A DNA stretch of 64,000 nt from Erythrobacter sp. YT30 (GCF_001542875.1 NZ_LMAF01000001.1:248001-312000); one strand, 5' to 3'; numbered from the stretch's first letter, positions 1 through 9,876 are shown. The notes: generated from the letters alone by a model not told the origin. Numbers and translations: made by a program.

Positions 1-2209
1 CCTCATCAACGATCACAAGCCCGAGGTTTTTGAACTCGGTCGATTTGGAGAGGATCGCATGGGTGCCGACTACGATATCGATATCGCCCGAGGCGAGACC
101 TTCGCGCGTTTCGGTAGTCTCTTTCGAAGACACAAGGCGAGAGAGCCGACCGATCTTGAGCGGGAAGCCGGCAAAGCGTTCTGAGAAATTCTGATAATGT
201 TGACGCGCGAGCAGGGTGGTGGGCGCAACCATCGCGACCTGCTGGCCATTCATGGCTGCAACGAACGCCGCGCGCAGGGCAACCTCGGTTTTGCCGAAGC
301 CCACATCGCCGCAGACAAGGCGGTCCATCGGTTTGCCGCTTTCAAGATCGCGCAGCACATCGGCGATCGCTGCGTCCTGATCGTCGGTTTCCTCCCACGG
401 GAAGCGGTCGACAAATTGATTGTAGCTGGCTTCTTCCGCTTCAAAGACCGGCGCTTTTTTGAGCGCGCGCTGCGCTGCGACTTTCATCAGTTCGCCTGCA
501 ATCGCCGTGATGCGTTCCTTGAGGCGTGCGCGGCGTTTTTGCCAGGCTTCTCCGCCCAACCGATCAAGCGGAACGGCATCTTCGGATGAGCCATAGCGGG
601 AGAGAACATCGATATTCTCAACCGGGATGAACAGTTTGTCGCCGCCAGCGTATTCGAGGGCAACGCAATCGTGTTGGCTTTTGCCAACCGGGACGGGGTC
701 GAGCCCCAGATATTTGCCGATGCCGTGTTCGACATGGACGACGAGATCGCCGCGCGCCAATGCCTGCAATTCGGCGAGGAAAGCATCGGAGCCTTTGCGC
801 TTTTTCTTGCGGCGAACCAGACGATCACCCAGCACATCCTGCTCTGTCAGCAGCTCCAGATCGTCTTTCGCAAATCCGGTTTCGAGCGGCAGCACCATCG
901 CCGTCGCCTGCCCTTTAGCGGCAAGGCCGAGCGCTTCCTGCCATGTATCGGCAAGCGCTGTGGGTGTGCCAGCTTCCTCAAGGATCGAAGCGATGCGCTT
1001 GGCAGACCCTTTGGAGTAAGCGGCGAAAAGCGGTTTCTTGCCCGCCTTCGCAATCGAGGCGAAATGCGCGGTGGCCGCCTCGTAAACGTTATCACTGCGC
1101 GCGCGTTCGGGTGTGAAATCGCGCGAGGCCTTGAACCCGAAATCGAGGGCGTTCGCGGCATCAGGCGCGGCAAAGACGCTGGCCTTGTGCGCGGGTGCGC
1201 TATCGAGCGCGGCTTTGAGTTCATCTTCGGCGAGATACAGGGCATCAGCGGGGAGGGGCCGGTAGGAACCGCTCTTGTCACCAGCCACCCGGGTGCGCTG
1301 TTCGTGGTAATCTGAGATGTCGGTTAGGCGTTCTTCGGCTGCACCCAACGCGCTTTGATCGATCACGAAGACATCATCGCGCGATAGATGATCAAACAAA
1401 GTCGCCAGCTTCTCCTCAAACAGGGGCAGCCAATGCTCCATTCCGGCCAATCTGCGGCCATCGCTTACCGCCTCATATAGCGGGTCTTGCGTGGCAGTGG
1501 CTCCGAAGAGTTCTCGGTAGCGTGAGCGGAAGCGCTTGATGCTGTCCGCATCGAGGAGCGCCTCGGATGCAGGGAGCAATAGGTGCTCTTTCAGCACGCC
1601 AGTCGAACGCTGAGTGTTGGGATCGAACAGGCGCAGGCTTTCAAGCTCGTCGCCAAAGAAATCGAGCCGCAACCCCTGGTCGAGTGAGGAGGGAAAGATG
1701 TCGACCACCGACCCGCGCACGGCAAATTCGCCGTGATCCACAACGGTATCAGTGCGTGAATACCCTTGGCGGGTTAGGAGAGCCGAAAGGCTGTCATGCC
1801 CGATTTCGGTCCCCTGCTTGAATTCGCGCACGCTCTCACGAATGCGAAAAGGAGTGAGCGCACGTTGCAGGACGGCATTGATCGTTGTGACCAGCAGTTG
1901 CGGCTTTGCACCACCTGCCTGCAGCTTGAAAAGCGCCGAAAGCCGCGCGGCGCTGACCGACAGAGCTGGCGAGGCGCGGTCGTAAGGCAAGCAATCCCAG
2001 GCAGGAAATTCGATCACTTCCAGTTCTGGCGCAAAGAACCGCGCCGCTTCGGCAACGCTCCGCATCGCCGCATCATCCGCCGCAATGAATACCGCGCGTT
2101 TAGGGGCAGCGCGCGCCAAATCGCTCATCACCAAGGGCACAGCGCCGCGCGGGAGCGAGGAGAGGGTGAGCGGCTCTTTCGCGCCAAGGATATGGGAGAG
2201 GTCAGGCAT
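1..2209 (-). CDS. mfd: Mfd, transcription-repair coupling factor (C-terminal part outside window)
   Basis: Mfd removes RNA polymerase stalled at DNA lesions and recruits UvrA. The visible 736 residues read from MPDLSHILGAKEPL through the N-terminal UvrB-like region, the RNA polymerase interaction region (VVHVEHGIGKYLGLD) and into the helicase core with Walker A CGDVGFGKTEVALRA and the DE box VIVDE just at the window edge. The 3' part continues beyond base 1. The ATG at 2209 gives a normal Mfd N terminus, but I see no clear ribosome binding site before it. A hairpin lies 20 bases upstream. It is downstream of sdhE on the same strand and divergent from recG. Confidence 0.96.
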   Translation of the reverse strand, partial: MPDLSHILGAKEPLTLSSLPRGAVPLVMSDLARAAPKRAVFIAADDAAMRSVAEAARFFAPELEVIEFPAWDCLPYDRASPALSVSAARLSALFKLQAGGAKPQLLVTTINAVLQRALTPFRIRESVREFKQGTEIGHDSLSALLTRQGYSRTDTVVDHGEFAVRGSVVDIFPSSLDQGLRLDFFGDELESLRLFDPNTQRSTGVLKEHLLLPASEALLDADSIKRFRSRYRELFGATATQDPLYEAVSDGRRLAGMEHWLPLFEEKLATLFDHLSRDDVFVIDQSALGAAEERLTDISDYHEQRTRVAGDKSGSYRPLPADALYLAEDELKAALDSAPAHKASVFAAPDAANALDFGFKASRDFTPERARSDNVYEAATAHFASIAKAGKKPLFAAYSKGSAKRIASILEEAGTPTALADTWQEALGLAAKGQATAMVLPLETGFAKDDLELLTEQDVLGDRLVRRKKKRKGSDAFLAELQALARGDLVVHVEHGIGKYLGLDPVPVGKSQHDCVALEYAGGDKLFIPVENIDVLSRYGSSEDAVPLDRLGGEAWQKRRARLKERITAIAGELMKVAAQRALKKAPVFEAEEASYNQFVDRFPWEETDDQDAAIADVLRDLESGKPMDRLVCGDVGFGKTEVALRAAFVAAMNGQQVAMVAPTTLLARQHYQNFSERFAGFPLKIGRLSRLVSSKETTETREGLASGDIDIVVGTHAILSKSTEFKNLGLVIVDE

Positions 2210-2228
2210 CAGGTTATCAAACTCGAAA

Positions 2229-2254
2229 AGCCCTGAGCGTTTCCGCACAGGGCT
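2229..2254 (-). terminator. Hairpin followed by T run between sdhE and mfd
   Basis: On the minus strand, AGCCCTG and CAGGGCT form a 7-bp stem followed directly by TTTTC. This looks like an intrinsic terminator for sdhE. It ends only 20 bases before the mfd start codon, so it could also act as an attenuator of read-through into mfd. Confidence 0.55.
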
Positions 2255-2281
2255 GTAAAATTCAGGACTGTCGCGGGTCGC

Positions 2282-2560
2282 CTAGCGCGGAATGTCCACG
2301 TAATCGAGCTTCATCATCGCGTCGATTTGCGGCCCAGCGAACTTTTCCGGCACGTCTTGCGTTTTGAGCGCCCACGCCATGATGTCGACGTCATCTTCTT
2401 CGAGCAAGGCTTCGAACCATTGAAGCTCAGCCTCGCCCCAATTTGACGAGTAGCGATCGAAAAAGCCGCCGATCATATAATCCGCTTCGCGCGTGCCGCG
2501 ATGCCAGCTGCGGAATTTGGCGCGGGCCATACGTTCTTCGAAGGTGGGCATATCTGTCAT
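2282..2560 (-). CDS. sdhE: SdhE-type FAD assembly factor (DUF339)
   Basis: A small cytoplasmic protein of 92 residues. Family members help attach FAD to the flavoprotein subunit of succinate dehydrogenase. The family signature RGTREAD (an RGxxE motif) and the acidic half after it (FEALLEEDDVDIMAW) are visible. I chose the start MTDMPTFEERM; a longer form from 2596 would reach close to the recG start at 2614 and adds atypical residues. It is divergent from recG and upstream of mfd, with a hairpin between sdhE and mfd. Confidence 0.85.
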   Translation of the reverse strand: MTDMPTFEERMARAKFRSWHRGTREADYMIGGFFDRYSSNWGEAELQWFEALLEEDDVDIMAWALKTQDVPEKFAGPQIDAMMKLDYVDIPR

Positions 2561-2613
2561 GAGGAGCGAGGTAAGACACTCGAAAGCGCCGTTCAAGCGG
2601 CTATAGTCACCTG

Positions 2614-4677
2614 ATGCGGCCCGATATCCTCAATCCCCTGTTTGCAGAGAGCAGCACGCTGGATGGCGTTGGGCCGAAACTCTCCAAACCTCTCGAAAAA
2701 CTAGGCCTCACCCGGATAAAGGATTTCGCATACCACCTGCCCGAGCGGTTTGTGACGCGGCGCGCAATTGCTGATCTCGACGAGGGCGCAGAAGGCGAGC
2801 AGGTCATTGTCGCGCTCACTCCAACCGAGCACCGAGCGAGCCGCAATCCGGGGCGGGGCCCCTACAGAGTGCTGGCGCAGGATGATGCGGGCAACATCTG
2901 CGCGCTGACCTACTTTGGACGCGCATCCTACACTGCGAAGAAACAGCTTCCCGTGGGCGAAAAGCGCTGGATTGCGGGGCGGCTCGATCGATATGGCGAC
3001 ATGCTGCAGATCGTGCATCCCGATCATGTTGAGAAGGAAAGTTCTGCCCATCTCGCGCGTTTGAATGAGCCCGTTTATCGCCTGTCCGAAGGGTTGACCC
3101 AGCCTCGAGTTGCGGGGCTCATCGCACAGTCTCTGGAGCATTTGCCCGAGCTGCCCGAATGGATTGAGCCGGGCCAGTTTGATCAATCCGGTTGGCCCAT
3201 ATGGCGCGACGCCTTGCATCTTGCGCACAAGAGCGAGCATGATCAGGCGCGTGATCGGCTCGCTTACGATGAATTGCTGGCGAACTCGCTTGCCCTGCTG
3301 CTGGTGAAAGCTGAGGGGCGGAGACGCAAAGGGCAAGCTCTCAAGGGCGACAGGAGCCTGCGCGCAAAGCTCACATTGCCGTTTGAGATGACAGGCGCGC
3401 AGAAACGCTCGATCAGCGAGATTGAAGGGGATTTGCAGCAAGAGGCGCCCATGCTGCGGCTGCTGCAAGGCGATGTTGGTGCGGGTAAGACCGTGGTCGC
3501 GCTTGCCTCAATGCTGATCGCGGTGGAGGCCGGGACGCAGGCCGCTATGTTGGCGCCGACAGAAATCCTCGCCCGCCAGCATTTCGAAACGCTACGACAA
3601 ATGGCTGCACCCACGGGCGTTGAAGTGGCTCTCTTAACCGGGCGCGCCAAAGGAAAAGAGCGCGAGAGCATTTTGATGGGGCTGCTTGATGGCTCGATTG
3701 ATATTCTAGTGGGCACTCACGCGATTTTTCAGGACACCGTAAGCTACAAGGACTTGGGCCTTGTCGTCATAGACGAGCAGCACCGCTTTGGTGTGGCGCA
3801 AAGGCTCGCACTCGCGGGGAAGGGCAAGCGCGCGCCGCACACGCTGGCGATGACGGCGACACCGATCCCGCGCTCGCTTACTCTCGCGCAATATGGCGAA
3901 ATGGATGTGAGCCGCCTCGATGAGCTGCCGCCCGGTAGGCAAGCGATTGAGACTCTGGTGTTTCCGCAAGGTCGATCAGACGAAATGGTTGCGGCCATGG
4001 GGCGCCATCTCGCCACGGGCCAGCAAGCTTATTGGGTCTGTCCCATGGTCCGCGATAGCGAAGTCGCCGATATTGCCGCTGCCGAAGCGCGCTATGCGGA
4101 ATTGAAAGAGCATTTTGGAGAGGATGTTGTTCTTGTTCATGGACAGTTGCACCCTGAGGTCAAGGACACGAACATGGAGCGCTTCGCTAGCGGTGCGGCA
4201 AAACTTCTGATTGCGACGACAGTGATCGAAGTCGGTGTCGACGTGCCATCAGCAACCCTCATGGTGATAGAGCAAGCCGAACGCTTCGGCCTTGCGCAAC
4301 TTCACCAATTGCGAGGGCGCGTGGGGCGGGGATCTGAAAAAAGCCGTTGCATTCTGCTGCGCGGCGATGAGCTTTCCGAAACGGGCAAGAAGCGCCTCAC
4401 ATATGTGAAGGACTCCCAAGATGGCTTTTATCTCGCGGAGAAGGACCTAGAACTTCGCGGCGGCGGCGAACTCCTCGGCACGCGCCAATCAGGCGAAGCG
4501 GCATTCCGCATCGCCAATCTTGAGCAAGTACAGAAGCTCCTACCTCTCGCGCACGCTGATGCGCGGCTTCTGATTGATCGCGATGGCGGCTTGACGTCAC
4601 CAAGGGGTGAAGCCGCGCGCATTTTGCTGTATCTGTTCGAGCGCGACTGGGGAGTGCAATTACTGCGTGGGGGGTGA
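2614..4677 (+). CDS. recG: RecG, ATP-dependent branched-DNA helicase
   Basis: RecG reverses stalled replication forks and drives branch migration of Holliday junctions. The 687-residue length is normal. An N-terminal wedge/OB region is followed by the superfamily 2 helicase core: Walker A GDVGAGKT at about residues 286-293, the DEQH box near 386-389, and the MTATPIPRSL motif. The C-terminal region has the QLRGRVGRG motif VI and the typical ELRGGGELLGTRQSG segment. It is divergent from sdhE-mfd, so three repair or respiratory genes share one intergenic region of about 50 bases. Confidence 0.98.
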   Translation: MRPDILNPLFAESSTLDGVGPKLSKPLEKLGLTRIKDFAYHLPERFVTRRAIADLDEGAEGEQVIVALTPTEHRASRNPGRGPYRVLAQDDAGNICALTYFGRASYTAKKQLPVGEKRWIAGRLDRYGDMLQIVHPDHVEKESSAHLARLNEPVYRLSEGLTQPRVAGLIAQSLEHLPELPEWIEPGQFDQSGWPIWRDALHLAHKSEHDQARDRLAYDELLANSLALLLVKAEGRRRKGQALKGDRSLRAKLTLPFEMTGAQKRSISEIEGDLQQEAPMLRLLQGDVGAGKTVVALASMLIAVEAGTQAAMLAPTEILARQHFETLRQMAAPTGVEVALLTGRAKGKERESILMGLLDGSIDILVGTHAIFQDTVSYKDLGLVVIDEQHRFGVAQRLALAGKGKRAPHTLAMTATPIPRSLTLAQYGEMDVSRLDELPPGRQAIETLVFPQGRSDEMVAAMGRHLATGQQAYWVCPMVRDSEVADIAAAEARYAELKEHFGEDVVLVHGQLHPEVKDTNMERFASGAAKLLIATTVIEVGVDVPSATLMVIEQAERFGLAQLHQLRGRVGRGSEKSRCILLRGDELSETGKKRLTYVKDSQDGFYLAEKDLELRGGGELLGTRQSGEAAFRIANLEQVQKLLPLAHADARLLIDRDGGLTSPRGEAARILLYLFERDWGVQLLRGG

Positions 4678-4686
4678 AAACCGGCT

Positions 4687-5381
4687 ATGTTTGGTCCTGA
4701 TCCGATCGATTGGTTTGATCCATCGCCTTATGCGGCTCTGGCCTTCTACGGGCACATTGCCATTGGGGTTGTAGCCCTTTCCGCCGCGCTCATCGCATTT
4801 GGCTCACGCAAGGGAAGCATCATCCATCGCCGCGCAGGCTTCATATATATATTCCCGCCTGCGCGATCGTTTGCGCAACTTCCATTGCAATGCTGATTAA
4901 AGTCACGATCCCCCCATTAGCGATGGCGGTCTTTACCAGCATCTACGCGATTGGCGGTGCATATCTTGCACTCCAGCCCGGCACGGCGAAAGTCCGGCTT
5001 GGTGAGAAAACCCTCTTTGGCATGGAGTTGGCCGCGTTCGGCTTTTTCATGGTTATGGCTATCCCTGCGGTAGCTAAGGGATTCATCCCGTTCGACGCCC
5101 CCTTCGTAATTGCGATCATTCCGGTCATTTTGCTCATTGGCGATGTGAACTGGCTGAGGAATGCAGATAAGCGAAAAGAGATGAGGATTGCCCGGCATCT
5201 CTCGCGCATGATTTGGGGCTTCGTTGTGGTAGTAAGGGCGCCCTTGGTGGAACTGGCCGCTGGCGGATATCTGCCGCAATTCCAGATGCTCTATGTCATT
5301 GGACCGATCATCGTCGGAATTGGAATGATCTGGTACTTTCAGCAAAAACATGGCGGGACACCATTTGGAAGATCCGCCTAA
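4687..5381 (+). pseudogene. DUF2306-like multi-pass membrane protein, frame broken at an (AT)5 run
   Basis: Two reading frames together make one membrane protein of about 230 residues. The first starts at 4687 (MFGPDPIDWFDPSP) and runs through the HRRAGFIY segment before shifting to a stop at 4896. The second frame picks up as ACAIVCATSIAML and continues to 5381 through several hydrophobic helices. Removing one AT unit from the (AT)5 run at 4843-4852 restores a continuous protein. An HRxxG motif and helical layout resemble DUF2306 membrane proteins, but the family call is tentative. The 3' end overlaps the facing phosphatase gene by 4 bases. The break may be a sequencing error, decay, or slippage-based switching. 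Confidence 0.7.
4843..4852 (+). repeat. (AT)5 dinucleotide run at the frame break
   Basis: Five AT units follow the codon TTC of the DUF2306-like gene. A change of one unit moves the reading frame by two bases and reconnects the two halves. Confidence 0.8.
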
Positions 5382-5839
5382 GTGAGTGCGCGCACAATTG
5401 CTTCAGCTGCGGCGCTCACATCTTGCCATGTGATTTCGAACTGGTCCTCGCCATCATAGTACGGATCAGCAATCGCGGCCCCTTCGCGCCCTGGCACCAT
5501 ATCCATCAGCAGCATGACCGCGGCGTTTGATCCTGCCGGCATCACCGCTTCGATATTGGTGAGATTGTGGTGGTCCATCGCGAAGATATGCGTGAAGCGA
5601 ATGAAGTCCTCTTGCGCCAATTGCCGGCCGCGCAAATCGGAAATGTCTATACCCTTCGCTGCTGCCGTTTCCACTGAGCGCGGATCAGGCGGCGAGCCGA
5701 CATGATAGGCCGCCGTTCCGCAGCTATCGATCTCGATCGCTAGGCCATGCCGTTCCGCCGCCGCTCGCATGGCTCCTTCGGCCAGTGGAGAGCGGCAGAT
5801 ATTGCCAAGGCATACGAACAGCAGAGCGGGGTTTTGCAT
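5378..5839 (-). CDS. Low-molecular-weight protein-tyrosine phosphatase
   Basis: A 153-residue cytoplasmic phosphatase that hydrolyses phosphotyrosine through a cysteine intermediate. The P-loop CLGNICRSPLAE has the CX5R motif at C10-R16 near the N terminus, as the family requires, and the general-acid loop DPYYDGED lies near the C terminus. In bacteria such enzymes often act on tyrosine kinases of polysaccharide synthesis, but no such kinase is adjacent here. It converges with the broken membrane gene and is divergent from the DUF885 gene. Confidence 0.95.
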   Translation of the reverse strand: MQNPALLFVCLGNICRSPLAEGAMRAAAERHGLAIEIDSCGTAAYHVGSPPDPRSVETAAAKGIDISDLRGRQLAQEDFIRFTHIFAMDHHNLTNIEAVMPAGSNAAVMLLMDMVPGREGAAIADPYYDGEDQFEITWQDVSAAAEAIVRALT

Positions 5840-5903
5840 AAGCGCCTCCTACTGGACCGCCATTGCATCAGGCAATATGCAGACGGAACACAAGGAGAAA
5901 TTC

Positions 5904-7683
5904 ATGCGCCCGATTGCCTTTGCTCTTGCCTTTGCTGCCGCTGCGATTTCGACGCCCGCCTGGGCTGACGCGCAGAGCGATTACGAAGAATTGCGCGAAG
6001 AAATCTGGCAGTCGACACTCGATAATGCTCCGCTGCTAGCCACCAGCATTGGTGACCGCCGGGGAGATGGAAAGTTATTTGATTTCTCGCTCGAAGCTTA
6101 CGACCGGCTAGCGATTGAGAGCGAGGGATATCTGGCGCGGCTCTATCAGATCAATGAAAATGAATTGCCTCAGGATTTGCAAGTCGATTACGCCATCCTG
6201 CGCCGCAGCTTGCAGGACGAATTGAGCGGCGCGCAGTATGATCACACCCGCTATCAGGTATTCACCAATCGCGGCGGGTGGTTCACAAATCTCGTCTCGC
6301 TTCCCAATCGGTCACCTTTTTTTCACCAAGACTGATTTTGAAAGTTATGTCGGAAGGCTCGAAGCCTTTCGTATGGTCAATGAAGCAGGCATTGCGCGCA
6401 GCCGTGAGGCCGTGGCGCGCGGGCTGACCCATGCGTGCGAGCCGATGCAGGGCGTTGAAAAAGCCATTGCAGCGCAGATCGTTGACGACAACGCGGCATC
6501 GCCATTTTGGGCGCCGGTCGCTGGCGAGCGACCGGCCTCAATCACCCCAGAGGATTGGGAGCAGATCAAAGACGATGTCAGCATCGCAATCGATAACTCG
6601 ATCGTGCCGTCATACCGCGCTCTCCTCAAATTCTACACCGAGGAATACGCGCCAAACTGCCGCACTGGCACGCCCGGCGTGCTCGCGACACCCGGTGGGA
6701 AAGAGTATTACGATTACCGCGTAAAAAGCTTCACCACGACCGATATGAGCGCTGATGAGGTGCACGAATTGGGCCTTTCCGAGGTCGCCCGTATCCGCGC
6801 TGAAATGGAGGAAGTTGCAGCGTCTGCGGGGTATGACACGCGCGAGGCTTACATCGAGCATCTGCGCACCGATCCGCAATATTACATGACGGATCCGCAG
6901 GAATATCTGCGCTTTACGCAGGCGCTCGCAAAAGAGATCGATCTGTGGATGCCCAAGCTGTTCGGCAAGCTACCGCGCCTGCCTTACACCGTCCTGCCCA
7001 TTCCCGCAGCACAAGCACCGGGCAACACCACCGCCTATTATGAGCGCGGCTCGTTGGAGACAGGGCAGGCTGGCATTTACCGGCTGAACCTCACCGAACT
7101 TGATCAGCGGCCCTTGTGGGAATTGCCAGCGCTTGGCGTGCATGAGGCTGTGCCGGGCCATCATCACCAGATCGCCTTGCAACAAGAGCTCGATATCCAT
7201 CCACTGCGCGCGAATGGCACGTACTTCACCGCCTTTGTTGAGGGCTGGGGGCTCTATTCCGAACGGCTCGGCATTGAGATGGGTCTTTACGATACGCCCG
7301 CCAAACAAATGGGCAGGCTGAGTTATGAAATGTGGCGCGCGACCCGGCTTGTGGTGGACACCGGCATTCATTCAAAGGGATGGAGCAAGCAAGAGGCGGT
7401 CGACTACATGCTTGATAACACCGCGCTTTCGCCCGCCAATATCGATGCCGAAGTCAATCGCTACATCACTTGGCCGGGGCAGGCCTTGGCTTACAAGGTG
7501 GGTGAATTGAAGATACGCGAGCTTCGCAGCAGGGCCGAAGAAGCGCTGGGCAGTGATTTCGACCTGCGCGCCTTCCACGATACGGTTTTGGAAAATGGGG
7601 CGGTGCCGCTCGATGTTCTTGAGGCGTATGTCGATCGATGGATTACCGGTCAGTTGCCGGAAGCACCCTTAGACGAAAGCTAA
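5904..7683 (+). pseudogene. DUF885 secreted metal-dependent hydrolase, frame broken at a T7 run
   Basis: The protein begins with a clear signal peptide (MRPIAFALAFAAAAISTPAWA). A good ribosome site, AAGGAG at 5892-5897, precedes the ATG at 5904. The first frame stops at 6335 after SPFFHQD. Deleting one T from the T7 run at 6317-6323 gives SPFFTKTDFESYVG and joins it to the second frame, which runs intact to 7683. The joined product is about 592 residues, the usual DUF885 length. The metal-site motif HEAVPGHHHQ and the later FVEGWGLYSE segment are present. DUF885 proteins are putative zinc peptidases or hydrolases; the substrate is unknown. The rest of the gene shows no decay, so a sequencing error is quite possible. 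Confidence 0.85.
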
Positions 7684-7685
7684 AG

Positions 7686-9086
7686 CTACGCCGCTTTTGT
7701 TTTCATCGGCTCGGTCGATGCCAGCACGTCTTCGACTATCCGGCGGATATTGACCTGCGCCTTCAACCGCGCGCCCAAAAGCGCTGTGCCCGATACCTTG
7801 CGCTGAACGAACAGCGTTTCAATCGGTGGGAAGGCCCAAGTGTCCTTGTCCTGCGCAATTTCGAAGCCTTCCTCCCGTAGTTCCGGAATAAAGGCGCGGT
7901 CGCCAAAATCGAAGGGTGCATCGCGGCGCATCTCGTTGACGACGATGTCGATCATCTTGTCGACCCGCTCGCCGTGCTTCTCGACGACCACTGGCTGCAT
8001 AAAGCCCGCATCAAGTGTCGCCTGACGCACTTCATCGCGGTTTCCGACGAGGCCCGCTTTTAGCATCTTGCGATATCCATTCGCCACATCAGGATCGACA
8101 GGGCGGCAGGCTCCAAAATCGAGCAGCACAATCTCACCGGTGTCGCGGCGATATTGGAAGTTTGCAAAGTTTGGATCGGTCTGCATCACGCCAAATTCGA
8201 ACAATTCTCGCGCGACAAGACGAAGAAGGTGACCAAACACCTCATCCCGGCGCTCGGCAGGTTCTTTGCCCAATTCCTCGATATCGACGCCTTCCTCAAA
8301 TGACATGGCGAGGATTGATCCGCGCGTCAGATCTTCGTGAAGGCGAGGGACGACAAAGCCCGGCTCGTCGGCGAGCTTGTCACGGTAAAGCTGCATTTGC
8401 TGGCCTTCGCGCTCGTAATCGGCTTCTTCGTGCAATTGCTTCTTTGCAGCGGCGAGCAATTTGTCGACTTCGAGTTCGGGCGGGGCAAAGCCCGCGACCC
8501 TGAGCAAGGTCATGACATTGTCGACATCGCTATCAATGCTCTTGGCAACGCCTGGATACTGCACTTTGATTGCCAGCAGCTGACCATCGCGGGTCAGCGC
8601 CTTGTGCACCTGCCCAATGCTGGCAGCAGCGATTGGGCGCGGGTTGAACCACTTGAATTGCCGACGCCAATCATTGCCCCATTCGGATTTTAGAACGCCG
8701 TCCAATTGCTTTGCAGGCATGAAATGCGCCTGATCACGCAGGGTCGCGATGATCTTGGCAAGTTCTTCCGGCAGAAACTCGCCCGCATCTAGGCTGATCA
8801 TCTGCCCCATCTTCATCGCAGCACCGCGAAGGTGGGAAAGACGCTCGGTAAGGCGTTTTGCATTGCCCGGTGTAAGGATCAGATCACGCGTTGAAATGCG
8901 CTCCCCGCTGGTGAGCCTTCTTGCGCCCTCGGCAGCCATTCCGCCAGCAACCCCGCCGACAAGTTTTCCGAACGTCGAAAAACGAGCAAACCGCCCAGAG
9001 GGCACTGCGCGATGGCGAGAGCGCGCCTCACGCCCGCTTTCACGGGGGCGCTCGGATTCGGGCAGATCGGAGAAATCGTCAGACAC
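7686..9086 (-). CDS. ABC1/AarF (COQ8/UbiB-type) atypical kinase
   Basis: A 466-residue soluble member of the ABC1 kinase-like family, several of which support ubiquinone synthesis as ATPases. Family hallmarks are visible: the KxGQ motif (KMGQ, about residues 92-95), the alanine-rich loop AAAS (about 153-156) in place of a P-loop, the lysine in AIKVQYPGV, QTDPNFANF and the DFGA metal-binding motif near 323. It lacks the C-terminal membrane helices of E. coli UbiB and looks closer to the COQ8/ADCK branch. It converges with the DUF885 gene, leaving 2 bases between them. Confidence 0.93.
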   Translation of the reverse strand: MSDDFSDLPESERPRESGREARSRHRAVPSGRFARFSTFGKLVGGVAGGMAAEGARRLTSGERISTRDLILTPGNAKRLTERLSHLRGAAMKMGQMISLDAGEFLPEELAKIIATLRDQAHFMPAKQLDGVLKSEWGNDWRRQFKWFNPRPIAAASIGQVHKALTRDGQLLAIKVQYPGVAKSIDSDVDNVMTLLRVAGFAPPELEVDKLLAAAKKQLHEEADYEREGQQMQLYRDKLADEPGFVVPRLHEDLTRGSILAMSFEEGVDIEELGKEPAERRDEVFGHLLRLVARELFEFGVMQTDPNFANFQYRRDTGEIVLLDFGACRPVDPDVANGYRKMLKAGLVGNRDEVRQATLDAGFMQPVVVEKHGERVDKMIDIVVNEMRRDAPFDFGDRAFIPELREEGFEIAQDKDTWAFPPIETLFVQRKVSGTALLGARLKAQVNIRRIVEDVLASTEPMKTKAA

Positions 9087-9208
9087 GTTGTGTTGCGCAC
9101 CTTTTGTTCGAAAGCATTAGCGTTGAGTGTATTCAACAAACTCAAAGTGGTGCGCCCTGTTCCGAGTGCAAGCGGGAACCGTGCAGCCCTCGAAACGCTT
9201 TTGTGGCC

Positions 9209-9679
9209 ATGGACGAGGAAAACAACAGTTCCGACACTTCACTTACCACCGCAGCGCGGCTCTTGGGTTATGCCGGTTTGCTGCCGCAGGCTTTGTGTCT
9301 TGGTCTTGCGCTTAGCGGACACGAATATGGCTACACCGCGATTGCAGGCGGCTTTGCCTATGCCGCTGCCATCTTCAGCTTTCTTGGCGGATTATGGTGG
9401 GGACAGGCCATCCAGTCGGGCAAGGCGACTGCGGGTGCTTATGTGATTGCTGTTATGCCCAGTCTGATCGCCGTCGCGCTTTTCCTGCCATGGACATTTG
9501 GCTGGGAATGGCCGGGGCCGGCTTTGATGTATCTTGGCGCATTTATCGCGATGTCTCCCGCAATTGACCGCGCGCTGGGCTTCTCAGAACGCGATTTCCT
9601 GCTTTTGCGCGTACAATTATCGGCAGGGCTCGGCGTGATGACCGTTGCCTTGGGGTTCGTCGCGCAATCGATTGTTTGA
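9209..9679 (+). CDS. DUF3429 integral membrane protein
   Basis: A 156-residue protein with about five hydrophobic helices after a short polar N terminus ([27 protein letters not shown] in two stretches). The pattern, with [10 protein letters not shown] after the second helix and a conserved RDFLLLR segment before the last, matches DUF3429 proteins, whose function is unknown. I chose ATG 9209; the open frame extends further upstream to 8921, but that part overlaps the promoter side of the kinase gene and is not membrane-like. A tRNA-Pro gene faces it 7 bases downstream. Confidence 0.85.
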   Translation: MDEENNSSDTSLTTAARLLGYAGLLPQALCLGLALSGHEYGYTAIAGGFAYAAAIFSFLGGLWWGQAIQSGKATAGAYVIAVMPSLIAVALFLPWTFGWEWPGPALMYLGAFIAMSPAIDRALGFSERDFLLLRVQLSAGLGVMTVALGFVAQSIV

Positions 9680-9686
9680 AGATAAC

Positions 9687-9763
9687 TGGTCGGGGAGAGA
9701 GGATTCGAACCTCCGGCCCCTGCCTCCCGAAGACAGTGCTCTACCAGGCTGAGCTACTCCCCG
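9687..9763 (-). tRNA. tRNA-Pro (anticodon CGG)
   Basis: A full cloverleaf on the minus strand: acceptor CGGGGAG paired with CTCCCCG, D arm GCTC/GAGC, anticodon stem CTGTC/GGCAG around loop TTCGGGA, and T arm GGAGG-TTCGAAT-CCTCT. The anticodon CGG reads CCG proline codons. The 3' CCA is encoded in the DNA (9687-9689). Confidence 0.97.
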
Positions 9764-9876
9764 ACCGTGCTGACCCCCACGCAATCGCCTTTGTATGAGG
9801 GCCGAGGCAAGGCGCGTGTCTTTAAGTGTGGATGGGCGGGGTGGCAAGGCAGGTTTTGCCGCGTATAGTTTGCCTT

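Noticed and set aside
2701..3468. Minus-strand open frame of 255 codons opposite recG
   Set aside because: recG is unmistakable on the plus strand and the antisense product has no recognisable features.
8921..9208. 96-codon N-terminal extension of the DUF3429 protein
   Set aside because: It is antisense to the kinase gene start, polar and arginine-rich; ATG 9209 gives the normal family length.
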